From positions 4,466,501-4,530,500 of the forward strand of contig OX291543.1 in assembly GCA_946406115.1 (NCBI GenBank): a stretch of 64,000 nt of DNA, in the 5' to 3' direction. Position numbers and translations under genes: made by a program. The DNA comes from Apoda limacodes (Eukaryota; Arthropoda; Insecta; Lepidoptera; Limacodidae). The notes beneath the pieces are model-generated. The model ran no database searches. It was not told where the DNA came from and was given only the letters and a program-made list of their open reading frames with translations. This document shows positions 43,320 to 54,836 of the stretch, in pieces. How positions within the stretch are numbered: position 1 is the stretch's first letter; every line of letters begins with the position of its first letter.

Positions 43320-43560
43320 ATCGGAAGCAGATGATGATCGGCTGATGGCTGGTCGATCTAGCCTATTGGCTATTCTTACTCACCAAGCGCACTCCGCCCT
43401 GCTATACACATCATGTCGCATAATGCATCTAACCCTGAATTATCTCTATATTTCTCATCATCTCTGTCGGTTTTTCTATCTCTAGGTAGTGTCGTGGAAT
43501 AAGTTTTTGAAGATGTATATGAACATTTTAGGAGTTAACAGAAACAAAACTGTATATCCA
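43320..43560 (-). repeat. Repeat R4, right copy (inverted)
   Basis: On the minus strand it carries 'CTTATTCCACGACACTACC', 'GCATTATGCGACATGATGTG' and 'CCAGCCATCAGCCGATCATC', matching 41485-41750. The purine tract is shorter and more decayed here. Confidence 0.68.
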
Positions 43561-43599
43561 TAGCAAAAATTTAAAGATACATAAATAATATATCTTTTT

Positions 43600-43870
43600 T
43601 ATAGGAAATTTAATAACTTACAGTTTTTGTTTACACGATTTTATCGTATTAATAATTATTGCAGAGATATAAGCAAAAAACTGATAAGGCTACCTTCTTT
43701 CCAAGATGGCGGCGCGAACGCAACAGGTATCGATGGGGACTTTTAGCTGAAAAAAGCTACGTTTTTTCCAAGATGGCGTCGCGAGCGCAACAGGTATCGA
43801 TGGGGATTAGTATGCACAATGGGAGGTCTTAATGAACATGTACACTAAAATTCAATCATCAATCATTCAT
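43600..43870 (+). repeat. Repeat R3, copy 2, with internal 67-bp tandem duplication
   Basis: Blocks match 38335-38560 in inverted orientation. Inside, the CTAC...TTTCCAAGATGGCG...GCAACAGGTATCGATGGGGA segment is duplicated (units from 43689 and 43756). Copy 1 at 38 kb has a single unit. Each unit has a CCAAGATGGCG core. Confidence 0.72.
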
Positions 43871-44092
43871 AATGCAATTATAATAGAACCACAGCTTATA
43901 TTGTCAAGTTACAAAATGTCAAACAGAAAAAATAATCAAGTTTTATTCATCATTTTTGGTATTCACGCACACCTTCGAATTTCTCTTAAATTTTAAACAG
44001 CTATATAGCTGTCTCTGCTCGCACGGGGCGGACGTCGACGACGGCAGCGGCGCAGGAGCGGTAGGGGGCTAAGCGCTCGTAGGTTATATACT

Positions 44093-44200
44093 ACTAGCTT
44101 TTGCCCGCGGTTTCACCCGTCCTAAATTGGGTTATCGGTGTAGGATTTCAAGTGTGAGTCGGTTTTTTCATAATTGAGAACTACTCAATTATAGAAAAAA
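44093..44200 (+). repeat. Repeat R1, 5' end, copy 3
   Basis: It starts ACTAGCTTTTGCCCGCGGTT and continues through 'GGTTATCGGTGTAGGATTTC' and 'CAATTATAGAAAA', parallel to the copies at 24759 and 5085. Confidence 0.65.
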
Positions 44201-44466
44201 AAGTAATGCGGTTTTTTAACTATATTGCGTAGTATAGTAATATAATAAGTACCTTACCTAATTTATAAACAAATCCGCTAACCTAAGCAAATATTTTTGT
44301 GCTATGGCAACATTTTTTAGTTAGTTGGAAAGTCGATCATGTTTGTGATAACTTTACATATTGAATTCGCTCCCAAGTTTATTCAGTCACCTGCCAGAGC
44401 TTGTCAAGTGCGGTATGTGTTTTTGCGGGCAAATTTCTTCGGTTAAGTATTTGTGGATTGCGCTTT

Positions 44467-44481
44467 ATGGCGAACTCAGAG
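44467..44481 (+). CDS. Possible first coding exon of an unidentified gene
   Basis: ATGGCGAACTCAGAG (M-A-N-S-E) runs directly into GTAATTTTA, a donor-like sequence, about 100 bp downstream of a TTCAGTCA initiator-like site. The stretch 44330-44480 is less repeat-like than its surroundings. No downstream exon was found in the window. This is weak evidence from a start plus donor pattern. Confidence 0.2.
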
Positions 44482-44499
44482 GTAATTTTATTTTATAGC

Positions 44500-46070
44500 A
44501 TGTTATAGATTAAGAGTTAGTGATTATTTTAGTTACAGTTTCAATATTCAACGCTTTGTAAATCAAAATTTATGGCAGTGGGCAAAGTTACCCTTAGTTG
44601 TTCAAACACATGCGCAACAACATTGCCCGTCGCTGAAAAGTACATAGGGTTGTCACATAAAGATATTTTATGAATCATTGGTAGGTACTTAAAGCAGTAC
44701 CAATGAAACTATTTATTCGGGGATTAGTGTCGTGATAGTTTTTATTTTTTTATAAGTACCAAAACACAATACCGCCCCCCCCCCATGTTTAGTTAAGTAA
44801 TAAAAAATCTACACCTTTCTTAAAATAGGCACTAATGTTTGTTAACACTGAATTATTCATATCATTCTCATAGATTTTGAGATTTACACAAGGAAGTGAG
44901 TCTGTGAGTCACGTTTACACATAAATAACTTTGTATAAAATAGCGACACCCTGATGTATCATTTTTAAACCTTTCTTGGAAATATTCTTAGCGATAATTA
45001 TGTCTATTTACCATGTGATGTGATTATATACTGATTGTGATCTTGTTCCTCATAAGATTATAGATTAAAGTAAATTTGTAAAAGATTTTTATGACATCTT
45101 ACACTAACTAATTGTTTTCTTAATTACTTGTTGATAAGTTTTGCACTTGATTTAAGCCATTGTTATGAACCATAATTAATCTCATTTTTACATAGTAGGT
45201 ACAACTTTTAACTAATGAAACTCATAATGTTAAGAACAATATACTTTAATGGTGTTGATCGATACTGTATTCCTATTTATATAAAGACTGTAATTTACTA
45301 CTGATTGATACATTTTGTTCGTTATAGGCTCTGTAGCCTACGAACATCCATCATATACAATATATTGTGATGACTGTGTCATACATAAAAGTTTTCTTAT
45401 TGACCTATTAAGTAGCTTTACTAAAGAATAAACTCATCGTTATAAACATTTATTCATTACAATTTTTGGTATAGCATTTAGAACAACCTACTGAGTTTCT
45501 CATACTTTTATATAATTTAAATTTAATTTAAGATATATTCTGAACACATTTTTTTATCTCAAAAGCATATCTATAATATGCATTTAACATTAATAATTAA
45601 AATATAAAACATATTTAATCATTTTACTGGAATGTGACACCGCTAAAACAATTATGAGAACTTGTCGGAGATTGTATGGAATAGAGAAAATCACTAGATT
45701 GCCCACTCATTTTATAGCAAAAATATTTGTACTACAAATATAGGTTTCAATCTTAGGCCAAGATTGCCTTGATTTCTAGTCATGGAATGTGTAACGTATA
45801 TATATGAGTCATATTTGCGTAGAAAATTGACAAGGGCAATGTTGGCCAAAAGCCAATAAATAATTTTGCCCGCCATCACAATGGACTTAATTTTGGGTTA
45901 AATTTTAATTAATCAAAAAGTTTACATAACAAATCCATGCATACGATCATATAGGCGTAGAATTTAGGAATATAAACTTCTATTCCTATAGAAAAGACTT
46001 GAAATTTATTCGATTTTAATAAAAAAACGGGCAAAGTAGTCGTATTTGACGGTTCCAGTTATTTACCTAT
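44500..46070. other. AT-rich spacer, no gene recognised
   Basis: No frame above about 60 codons with a motif and no match to other repeats in the window. A C-run at 44775-44783 is the only low-complexity feature noticed. Confidence 0.45.
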
Positions 46071-46088
46071 ATTCGTAATAGTAATTAT

Positions 46089-46436
46089 ACATAACAGTAA
46101 CAACATTGCTCGATGGAAGTCATGTAAAAAATTACAGAATTTATTTGATTTGTGTCCTCCTCGGTAATAGTCGTATCCTTACACTTCTTAGAGAAGAAAG
46201 AAAAGGCGCAAAAAAATATATCGTAATTCTGTCGTTAGAAGGGATCACACATATACCGCTATGGTATAATATTTTTACTTTCATCTTATCACTGATCTAT
46301 CAATTTAGGTAATATGCACTTTAAAATTTTCTAATTTGTGTACACTATAATTCCAGATAACGCTAGACTCCAAACTTCAATGGGGTCCTCATATTCATAA
46401 CCTAGCCAAAAAAATTAGCTCTGCTGTGTATGCGTT
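46089..46436 (+). repeat. Left arm of a 1.36-kb inverted repeat
   Basis: It contains 'GGAAGTCATGTAAAAAATTA', 'CTTAGAGAAGAAAGAAAAGG' and ends in non-LTR RT sequence ('LDSKLQWGPHIHNLAKK'). It matches 47110-47452 inverted along about 340 bp with a low percentage of differences. An open frame (46106-46312) is mirrored by one on the other strand at 47430-47248. Confidence 0.82.
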
Positions 46437-46775
46437 CAAGAAAATTAGACAATTGACCGATGTCGACGACACTGCAAAAATAGTATATTTTAGCTATTTC
46501 TATAGTTCATTAACATATGGTATCTTATTGTGGGGTAGCGCTGCTGATGTAAATACAATATTTTTGTTGCAAAAACGGGCAATTCGTGCTATTTATAAAT
46601 TAGGATCTAGGATATCTCTGAGGGATAGGTTTAGGGAAGTAAATACTTTAACTTTAGCGTCACAGCACATACATGAAAATCTTTTTTATGTACATAAAAA
46701 TAATATTTCATAACTTCAACGATTCAAAAGTGTTTGTACCTAATTTGAATAAAAAAAAATTGACTTTGACAGAAT
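46360..46775 (+). pseudogene. Family C non-LTR RT C-terminal fragment, copy 3
   Basis: It reads 'ITLDSKLQWGPHIHNLAKK' in a partly shifted frame, 'FKKIRQLTDVDDTAKIVYF', 'GILLWGSAADVNTIFLLQKR' and 'SRISLRDRFREVN', then stops. A TTGACTTTGACAG tail lies near 46760. The 3' UTR seen in copies 2 and 4 is mostly deleted. Confidence 0.78.
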
Positions 46776-47109
46776 TTATTGTCTTTTTTTATTGTTTCAT
46801 GAGACAGTCCTTTGGGGGTCCATACGATAAAAATACAGTAATTGCAGTCGGTTATTTGAAGTCGTCCTTGTATTTAGTAGTAATAATTTTGTTTTCGTTT
46901 TAATTTTATTTTATTCAAATCATCCTTAGTGCAAAAAGTAATTTTTTTGTGATATATCGCCTCAGCTGGTGTAGAGTTCACTGCGATCTTTCAAAGCAAA
47001 ATCTTTAACTATACTATACGTTTGCTTGACAAATACAAAATATAAGCATAAATATATTTACTAAAAGTCCAGGAAGAAGTCTAGTAAATTATAAGTATAA
47101 AATAATTAC

Positions 47110-47452
47110 GCATACACAGCAAATCTAATTTTTTTGGCTAGGTTATGAATATGAGAACCCCATTGAAGTTTGGAGTCCAGCGTTATCTGGACTTATATTG
47201 TACACAAATAAGAAAAAATTTAAGTGCATATTACCTGAATTGATAGGTCAGTAAAAAGTAAAAATATATACCATACCGGTATATGTGTGATCCCTACTAA
47301 CGACAGAATTTTGATATATTTTTATTGCACCTTTTCTTTCTTCTCTAAGAAGTGTAAGGATACGACTATTACCGAGGAGGAGACAAATCAAATAAATTCT
47401 GTAATTTTTTACATGACTTCCATCAACCAATGTTGTTACTGTTATGTATAAT
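47110..47452 (-). repeat. Right arm of the 1.36-kb inverted repeat
   Basis: This is the reverse complement of 46089-46436. The inner break is right after TGTATGCG in both arms. The outer flanks differ in part (both have a TACATAACAGTAACAACATTG-like start). Confidence 0.82.
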
Positions 47453-47920
47453 TTTCATGATAAATATAGGTAAATAACTGGAACTGGATATGTCCGTAAA
47501 TCGTCTAGATGACATGGTCACCCTACTGACTTTTTTTTTAGCGAAATTGCAGACATCTGAAAACAGTTGCGCTGGTACATTCGTCTCGGGTTCGATTCCC
47601 ATACTGTTCAAAATAGAACGATCGAACGATCTCTACAAATTTACCCTCGATCATCAACCCTAGGAGTGGTATGAAAGATATATGACGTAGTAGGTATACA
47701 ATTAGCGTCACTAAGTAAGTACCTTACCTAATTACTAGGCAATATAGTTAAAAAAACCGCATTACTAGTTAGCTGCGTCTAGGAATCAGTCACAACAGGT
47801 ACCTATTTGCATATTTTTAAAGCTTTCAGGTAAACGGCTCAAAGATTTCCTAAACTCATAAAACAATAATATTTGTAGGTAAGGTACGCGGTACTGCGGT
47901 TCACATAACTCTCGACGCAG
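47453..47920. other. Spacer between the inverted repeat and the Gypsy element
   Basis: It contains GGGTTCGATTCCC (47585-47597), a match to the tRNA B box, but no A box or foldable tRNA was found. Nothing else is recognised. Confidence 0.4.
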
Positions 47921-47923
47921 GGT

Positions 47924-50632
47924 ATGCTCTCCGCCCACACCCCGCACGCGACAACAGAGATAGCGATATGTATCATACCAGTAGTCCTAGTGCCCAAGAA
48001 AAACGGCCAAGTTAGGTTCTGCGTCGACTATAGGAAGCTTAATGCTGTGACAAAAACGGATAAGTACCCGCTTCCTGTCATTGACGAACTTCTACAGGCA
48101 ACGAGGATGAACAGTGTTATGTCTTCCATTGATCTTAAATCTGGTCATTGGCAAGTAGAAGTAGCAGCGCAAGATCGACACAAGACAGCTTTTACGTCAC
48201 CGTTTGAAGTTAACAATTTTGGCGTATGCCTTTCGGCTTGAAAAACTCGCCATCCACCTTCCAGCGGTTGATGGATCGTTTCAAATCTGGTTCAAAAGAC
48301 GTCACCGTGGCAGCGTATCTCGACGATATATTAGTAATATATCGTCTAATTTAGAGCAGCATTTGCAAGATTTACAGCAGGTCTTTGACCTGAACTGACT
48401 TTAATCTTAAAGCCAATAGACCTAAGTATGTCTTTGCTAGAAGTCAACTGGTATACCTAGGACACGAAATATCGGCACAAGGCGTAATACCCGACTCTTC
48501 AAAGGTTCAGGCGGTCCTCGAAAGGAAGCCTCCGACTAACCTTAAAGAGCTAAAAACTTTCCTTCAAACCTGCAGTTGGTTTAGGAAGATCATAGCCAAT
48601 TTTTCCGCAGTGGCACAACCACTGACAGTCTTGACTAGGAAGAACCAGGCTTGGAGATGGGGGTAGAGAGAAAACGAAGCATTTGAGCATCTTAAATTAC
48701 GTTTGGCTTCTGCTCCAATATTTCGCCATCCAGACTTCAGTCAGCCATTTATCTTTCGCACAGATGCCAGCGCCTATGCTCTAGGGGCTGTGCTGATGAA
48801 AGGGGAAAGTACTACCAATGAAAGCCCTATCGAGGACGCAAGCAGACTTTTAAGTTCCGCTGAGCGCAATTATAATACCACAGAACGTGAAGCACTAGCT
48901 ATATCACAAATAGCTAGTCTGGGCATTAGACAAATATCGAGGATATATCGAGGGGTCGAAGGTTCGTATTGCTACTGATCATCAACCGTTGAGGTGGTTG
49001 ATGTCGCTTAAGACACCAAGTGGCCGTCTTGCAAGGTGGGCAATGAAGGTCCAGGGTTTCAATTTAGAAATGGAATACTCACCAGGTAAAGTCAATGCGG
49101 TGGCAGACACTCTTAGTCGTCCCGTGCATCTAGACACTAACGAAATGGAGCAAGCATGTTCTAACATATGTCCCATGTCGATCGACCTACATCATCGAAA
49201 ACCTGACGAGATACGTGCTGCTTAGTTAGAAGATCCAGAAGTAGGAAAGATCCTAAAGGATTTGGAGGGCGAAGAATTCAGTCGTTGGACTGATCGAGGA
49301 TATTATGCAACATAAGGGGTTTTGTACTGTGTCGATCCTGATGGCGAGTCGGAAGAACCTCAGTTGGTAATTCCAAAATTATTAAGAAATAAGGAGCTTC
49401 ATGACGTATCTCATGCTGGCCATCTCGGTTTAGAAAGAACGCAACATAAGAGAACGGTATTTTTTTCCCAAAATGCGGCAGTTCGTTACTAACTATATAA
49501 AATCATGTGATTAATGTAAGAAATTTACACCTAAAAACATGAAGCCGGCTGGTCTTATACAGACTCCAGTACCGCAACAGCGTTTTGAGATTCTTGCCAT
49601 GGACCTGTTTGGACCCCTCCCAGAAGGAAACAAAGGGAAACGTTGGATATTTCTCGTCGAGGATACTGCCAGCCGGTGGGTTGAAATTTTTGCTGTAGTC
49701 GATGCCACTGCTGAGACCTGCGCAAAAGTCGCTATGGTTTTCCACGTCGAGTAATATCCGATAACGGTTCCCAGTTTGTGTCGGCCGTCATGCAAAAATT
49801 GATGCATTTGCTTAACTCCAAAGAGTTAAGCAAAGCCTCATACCTGTTTATCATCCAGAAGAAAACCCGACCGAGCGTAAGAATCGGGACATGAAACAGA
49901 TGCTGGCTATGCTTGTACATCCAGAGCATCGGCAATGGCCTGATGTCTTGCCCGCGGTTCGTTTCGCTTTAAACACCGCTTATTAACAGGGGACTGGTAA
50001 GACTGCAGCGTACCTGACCTTTGCTCGGGATTTTCGCGCTCCTGTGGATGTCGGCAATGACCTACGTACGATAGTCGATCAGGAGAATTATGTACCGCAA
50101 ATAACTTCTTATTTACAAAAGTTTGCTGGTACATTAAGGAAGGTGAGGTGGAGGATCGAAGGGCAGCATGACGCCCACATATCTATACCAGATCTCAACT
50201 GCCGCCCTACTCCCCAATATCGAGAAGGTGACTTAGTCCTTGTAGAGACGCATTTCCTAAGTCAAGCCCAAAATGGCTGTACAAGCAAGTTTACTCCGCG
50301 TCGTGAAGGACCATATGTCATCAAAAGACGTGTTTCAACAACCACTTTTAAAGTTGAGGATAAAGATGGGGTTCTTCGTGGGTAGTACCATTCCAGCTTC
50401 CTTACGCCGTATTCTGGGGAAGCTAGCTCTGCGGTCTCACATCTGCGTAGGCGTGGTAGGCCTGCCAAGCCACGCCCGAGTCGTAAGCGTGACTTGGAGG
50501 GGGAGAGTATAGCGGAATCGATTACCACTCCACGCATCCCTAAACCGAACGCGCGCTTGCAGCGGATGCATCGGCGCCCACTCGCTCGTCTCCGTAGTCC
50601 ATCGTTCATTCATTCAGTGGTCCAAGACCTGT
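47924..50632 (+). pseudogene. Ty3/Gypsy pol (RT, RNase H, integrase), broken
   Basis: RT opens with 'VLVPKKNGQVRFCVDYRKLN' and 'YPLPVIDELL', then 'SSIDLKSGHWQVEV' (palm Asp) and 'YLDDI' near 48312-48330. RNase H shows 'FRTDASAYALGAVL', 'LSSAERNYNTTEREALAI' and 'TDHQPLRWL'. Integrase has 'SHAGHLGLERTQHK' (HHCC finger), 'AMDLFGPLPEG' (Asp), 'ISDNGSQFV' (Asp) and 'NPTERKNRDMKQM' (Glu), so the DDE residues survive. The C-terminal 'YREGDLVLVETHFLS' and 'RREGPYVI' follow, with the end near 50632. Frames break near 48235, 48400, 48920, 49220, 49490, 49750 and 50385. No gag, protease or 5' LTR is visible, so the copy is 5'-truncated. Confidence 0.88.
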
Positions 50633-50738
50633 GAACGGCGACGGGTGTGCGTGGCGTTTCATACCAAATCGGGAAACGTACGAATCGCAATTAAAGTTCT
50701 TAAATAATAACAACCGTCTGTAATTTACCCCGTGTTAT
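50509..50738 (+). repeat. Probable Gypsy 3' LTR
   Basis: A purine tract GGAGGGGGAGAG (50497-50508) is followed by TATAGCGGAATCGATTACC, and the stretch ends near 'TACCCCGTGTTATAG'. It contains an AATAAT-type signal. The pol frame runs into the putative LTR, which happens in this group. No second LTR exists in the window to prove the borders. Confidence 0.45.
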
Positions 50739-51324
50739 AGTATGAATATTTTATTTTTTCAAATAATCTTTTTAAGCAAATCGATTGTAGCTATCGATAA
50801 TTTTATGTAAAAGTAGCAACACATAATTTTGCTGTCATCTTTATTGATTGACCTTGGTCGACGCGGGAGTCTCAACTCCGCGGGAGGCCTTATTCTAAAG
50901 TCCTTCCACTGAAACTGCCAAGGTTTATCAACATCTAGTAATCCATGCAGACACATTTTTATGCAGTGAAAGACTGGAAAAATTTACTACAAATTATCAT
51001 TAGTGCCACCTCAGTGACCTCTTTTAAAAATAGACTGGACAAATACTTTAAATAGTGCACTGGAACTATTTACAAATACACACATTAGGATACCTAAATA
51101 ATACTTGGCTAAAAATGTGTAAATGTGTGTTTTAATTCCATCTGGTACTGTGAAAGGACGCTGAGAAAGGAGTGCAATAAGTCAATAACTATTTTAAGTA
51201 GTAACTGTAGTCCTGTGTTGTGTCGCTTTGAGCTACATTATAACATTATGTTGCGAACAAGCCTTCGTTGCATCAATTCTGTCTGTCCGAAACCAACATT
51301 TGATTAGCTTTGACAAAAGAAAAC
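50739..51324. other. Spacer with a non-LTR RT tail
   Basis: Plus-strand 50965-51052 reads 'SATSVTSFKNRLDKYF' then stop, the typical last residues of many non-LTR RT proteins (L2/CR1 type). Minus-strand 50956-50759 is an open frame with no known motif. Nothing else is seen. Confidence 0.4.
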
Positions 51325-52340
51325 CAAATGTTCTAAATTTACATTACCAAATGTTAGTCAGATACAGACATGTATTAATGTTAATGGCGAGCAATTAGAA
51401 CTTGTTAATTCAACAGTCTTTCTTGGCATAACGCTGGACTCCAAACTTCAATGGGGTCCTCATATTCATAACCTAGCCAAAAAACTTAGCTCTGCTGTGT
51501 ATGCGATCAAGAAAATAAGACAATTGACCGATGTCGACACTGCAAAATTAGTATATTTTAGCTATTTCCATAGTTTAATGACATATGGTATCCTATTTTG
51601 GGGTAGCTCTGCTGATGTAAATACAATATTTTTGTTACAAAAAAGGGCAATTCGTGCTATTTATAAATTGAGATCTAGGATATCTCTGAGGGATAGGTTT
51701 GGGGAAGTAAATATTTTAACTTAAGCGTCGCAGTACATTTATGAAAATCAGTATTACATATAATATATTACATATAGTACATAAAAGTATAAATAGTTTC
51801 AGCAAGTAAAGTGACGTTCAAAAAGTAAATACTAGAAGTAAAAATAAGCTGTTGGTGCATGATACACGTCTACACAAAATAAGTAAGAACTCTTTTATGG
51901 GGCAATGTATACACTTTTACAACAAAGTTCCCAATAATATTCAAAAGCTAGATAGTAAATTTAAATCTTTTATCAAACAAGTACTTGTGTAAAAAAGCAT
52001 ACTACAATATTTTAGACTAAGTTAATGATAAAAATCCTTGGGACTGAAGATGCTCAATTACAGGATGCATAGGTAAACCAAATTAAAATGGAAATAATAT
52101 AAAATTGTACAGCTTAAAATTTTTATTTAAATCATTGAGTGTATTTTTAATTTTTATGATTTTTTTTAAAAGAGTAACTATCGAGTTTCTTGCAGATTCT
52201 TCTCGGTAGAAATCAACAACATTGTGAACCGGAGGGAGGGTGGGAGAGTTCAAAAAATAATATTTCATAACTTTGACGATTTAAAAGTTATTGAAAAATC
52301 CTTATTTGAATAAAACATTTTGACTTTTTTGACTTTGATT
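51325..52340 (+). pseudogene. Family C non-LTR element, 3' third, copy 4
   Basis: RT C-terminal part: 'NSTVFLGITLDSKLQWGPH', 'LSSAVYAIKKIRQLTDVD', 'GILFWGSSADVNTIFLLQKR' and 'SRISLRDRFGEVN', then a stop. After a decayed stretch comes 'FYNKVPNNIQKLDSKF' (about 51915-51965), a 3' UTR with CGAGTTTCTTGCAGATTCTT and a TTTGACTTTG tail near 52320-52340. This is the longest copy of the family here and serves to anchor the others. Confidence 0.82.
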
Positions 52341-52884
52341 ACACCTTAGCCCCTGGAGGTTGGTGGTTCAAGACCAGTGTCTGCCAATGACACTTTCTTA
52401 ATTTTTTAAGTTCATTGTTTGTTAACACCACTGGCTTTTCAGTGTAAAAAACATTGATGAGAAAAACTGTAAGATAAAAAAAAAGATATAAGTAAGTGAA
52501 CTCCACAATCTCCACTGGGTCCACATGTGGACTATGACCGTAATCATCCTACGCCATGCCACTACAGTGGGGTCATATGCGGCTGATCAGGAAAAAAGAT
52601 TAAAAAACCATCCTTTACACTGTTATTCTGTACAAATATTCCACAAGTACAGAGTGCTAAGTGTGAGTCCTAACATAGTAGTAACTATGTTGTTTTCATT
52701 GATAAATTATGGAAACTAATCAGTCTTCTTTTTTGCTAAGCATTGTTATTATGTATGGGAATGCAATAGGAAAGTTAAAAACTCACACTAGTCAGATTAG
52801 CGGGAGTGGGGCATTTTACCCCATTCTATATACTTATGCCACCTTGTATTAGGTCATTAGTGTATGCATCATAAGGATATTAGT
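52341..52884. other. Spacer, no gene recognised
   Basis: The short frame 52525-52719 and the minus frame 52524-52339 show no motif. Confidence 0.4.
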
Positions 52885-53275
52885 AGCAGGTGTACAACGG
52901 CAATTTCGCTCGAAAACCGAAAATCGATGCAGAGTTTAGCCGTTTGGCACACAGGTTGAGCCGCAGTTCCTCAAAATCCCTTAGGTGGGGGGGTTATGAT
53001 GTCATAATTTTTTTTTAGAAACCCATCGTGTGGGGTATTAAATGAAATGGCTTGATCAGCCGGTTCTAAAAATATACCACACTATTACCTTTGGGCTACT
53101 TTTATTCTTAAAATCCAAAAAGTATTTTCAAAACATACCAAGTTTGGGCCCCTCCAGGTAGAAGACGGCTCAGTATTTTTCTCTAATATATACCTTAAAT
53201 CATAGTTTATATCCTCATTTTAAACCCGCTGAAAGCAATTTCGAAAATATTAGATATTAAAATTTAAAAAGGTAT
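52885..53275 (+). repeat. Repeat R2, copy 3
   Basis: 'GCAGGTGTACAACGGCAATT', 'TCGCTCGAAAACCG', 'AACCCATCGTGTGGGGTATT', 'GGGCCCCTCCAGGTAGAAGA', then the tail that matches 7380-7480 inverted. It shows that the two R2 copies around the CXC ORF are parts of one dispersed repeat. Confidence 0.7.
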
Positions 53276-54740
53276 TGCACTAAATGCATGGTGATGCGCT
53301 ACCAAATCTAGTTAAGATAAGTATCTTAATATTGTTTTTAATTTTGAATTGTTGATGAAAAAGTATAAACGAGTATGAAGGGCAATTGTATTTATAGATT
53401 GTTTATTAATTTTTTTGTGTGCCTTCCTATTCAGAAAAGGAGATGCTGAGTTAGAGATGAATTGTAGGTCGATACGGGTAGGTTCTATAACGCGATTTGA
53501 ATTTAGAATCAAATGAACACTGGTTGACGTGAATAAGTTATTGTGCTGCATTACAGTTTTTAACTTGAATTAAAAGTGATAAATGTAAATGGAAGTTAGG
53601 ACGAGAGATTTTGTTCTATGAGAAAAACTAAAAGATGTTTAAAGTAAAGTCAGGTATAGGTTCAATTGTGATTAGCTTTTGTTTTGCTATATTGAATTGA
53701 TGATAATGTAATTAACGTAGGTTGATAGGGTATTATAGTGTATAATATTTTTGAAGTTGACTTCAAAAGTCAAAAACTTAAAACTGTTTTGTGTTGGCGT
53801 TATTAACGAGTTAATTTGAAGGGAAGTTGCCCAACATTGAATCAAGTTAGTGTTCGATAAGGAGGTAGGTAGTGCCATGTCTTTGGATCCTTACCATGGT
53901 TTATCTGGAGGAAAATTAACTGAAAATCCTAAATGGATTCTGATTTAGTTAATTTACCATTTGCATATGGTTTGGCATCGCGTGACAAAGTGTCCCGGTT
54001 TTAGGTTAAAATCAGTAGGGTAATGTAGATTTTCCGCTATTTGTCATTTCGATGGGTAGTTTATAGGTAGCAAATAGAAAATTATACGCAACGAGTTGCT
54101 ATAATTTTCTGGCCGATCGGTGGGAAATCTGTAGAGGTTACGACCTCTTGTTAAGAGTAAAGGAAGTAAATATGCTAGCGATCGTTTTTCACGCAGCAAA
54201 TACTTCGTAGTGGTTTTTTGAAAATATAATAGATGGTGCGTTTTTAAATAAAAACAATTGGAATTTAGAGTTTGTCAGTATTTTTACATTGATTGAGATT
54301 CCAGTGAAAATTATAGAACGGACAAGTCTATATAAATTTGGAGGGTCGATTCCTGTCTCTATCAGGGAGCCCTAGAATTTGTAGAATGGCCTAATATTGC
54401 CAGTAGACTTAGGGTAAGATACTCCAGTATCCAAAATGCAATAAGCGTCGCCACCCTTGCGATTAAATGTAGATATTACCCAATGTACCGACACGACGAC
54501 CCGAGGCCTATTGAAGGATGGCCTAATGAAAGAAGACGTACTGCAGATAAGTTCAAAATTGTATAATAAATCTCCTAGGTAGTAGATGAGTCTAAAGGAT
54601 GTATACTCTTGTGGCGATTGAAAAGAACATCTGAATACATAAAAGAACTCCCGATGTCGTCTTTTTATTAGCAGGAAATATATAAAATACGATACCTAAT
54701 AAGAAATAGGTAGAAGCAGCTTCTTTACGCCCCCGCACGC
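53276..54740. other. Unrecognised stretch, probably old transposon debris
   Basis: Minus-strand frames at 53878-53687 and 53551-53312 are Asn/Ile/Thr-rich and look coding-like in part ('RIDLQFISNSASPFLNRKAH') but match no family I know. The rest has no open frame. It may be the remains of one minus-strand element. Confidence 0.3.
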
Positions 54741-54810
54741 TGCAGTACCTATCGTTTTAGGGATGTCGTTAGCGTACAGTCGGTACAAGATAGGGGTGAG
54801 CACGGGTGAG

Positions 54811-54824
54811 CAAGAGAGAGTGCC
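54811..54824 (+). repeat. Target-site duplication, left copy (jockey B)
   Basis: CAAGAGAGAGTGCC, identical to 59139-59152. Confidence 0.85.
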
Positions 54825-54836
54825 ACTCCGGCCTAG

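Noticed and set aside
46106..46312. Paired frames (also 47430-47248) as a real duplicated gene
   Set aside because: They are mirrored only because the DNA is an inverted repeat; no start context or domain supports a protein.
47585..47597. GGGTTCGATTCCC, a match to the tRNA/pol III B box
   Set aside because: No A box at the right distance, no foldable tRNA and no SINE body were found; the short match is likely by chance or a worn SINE remnant.
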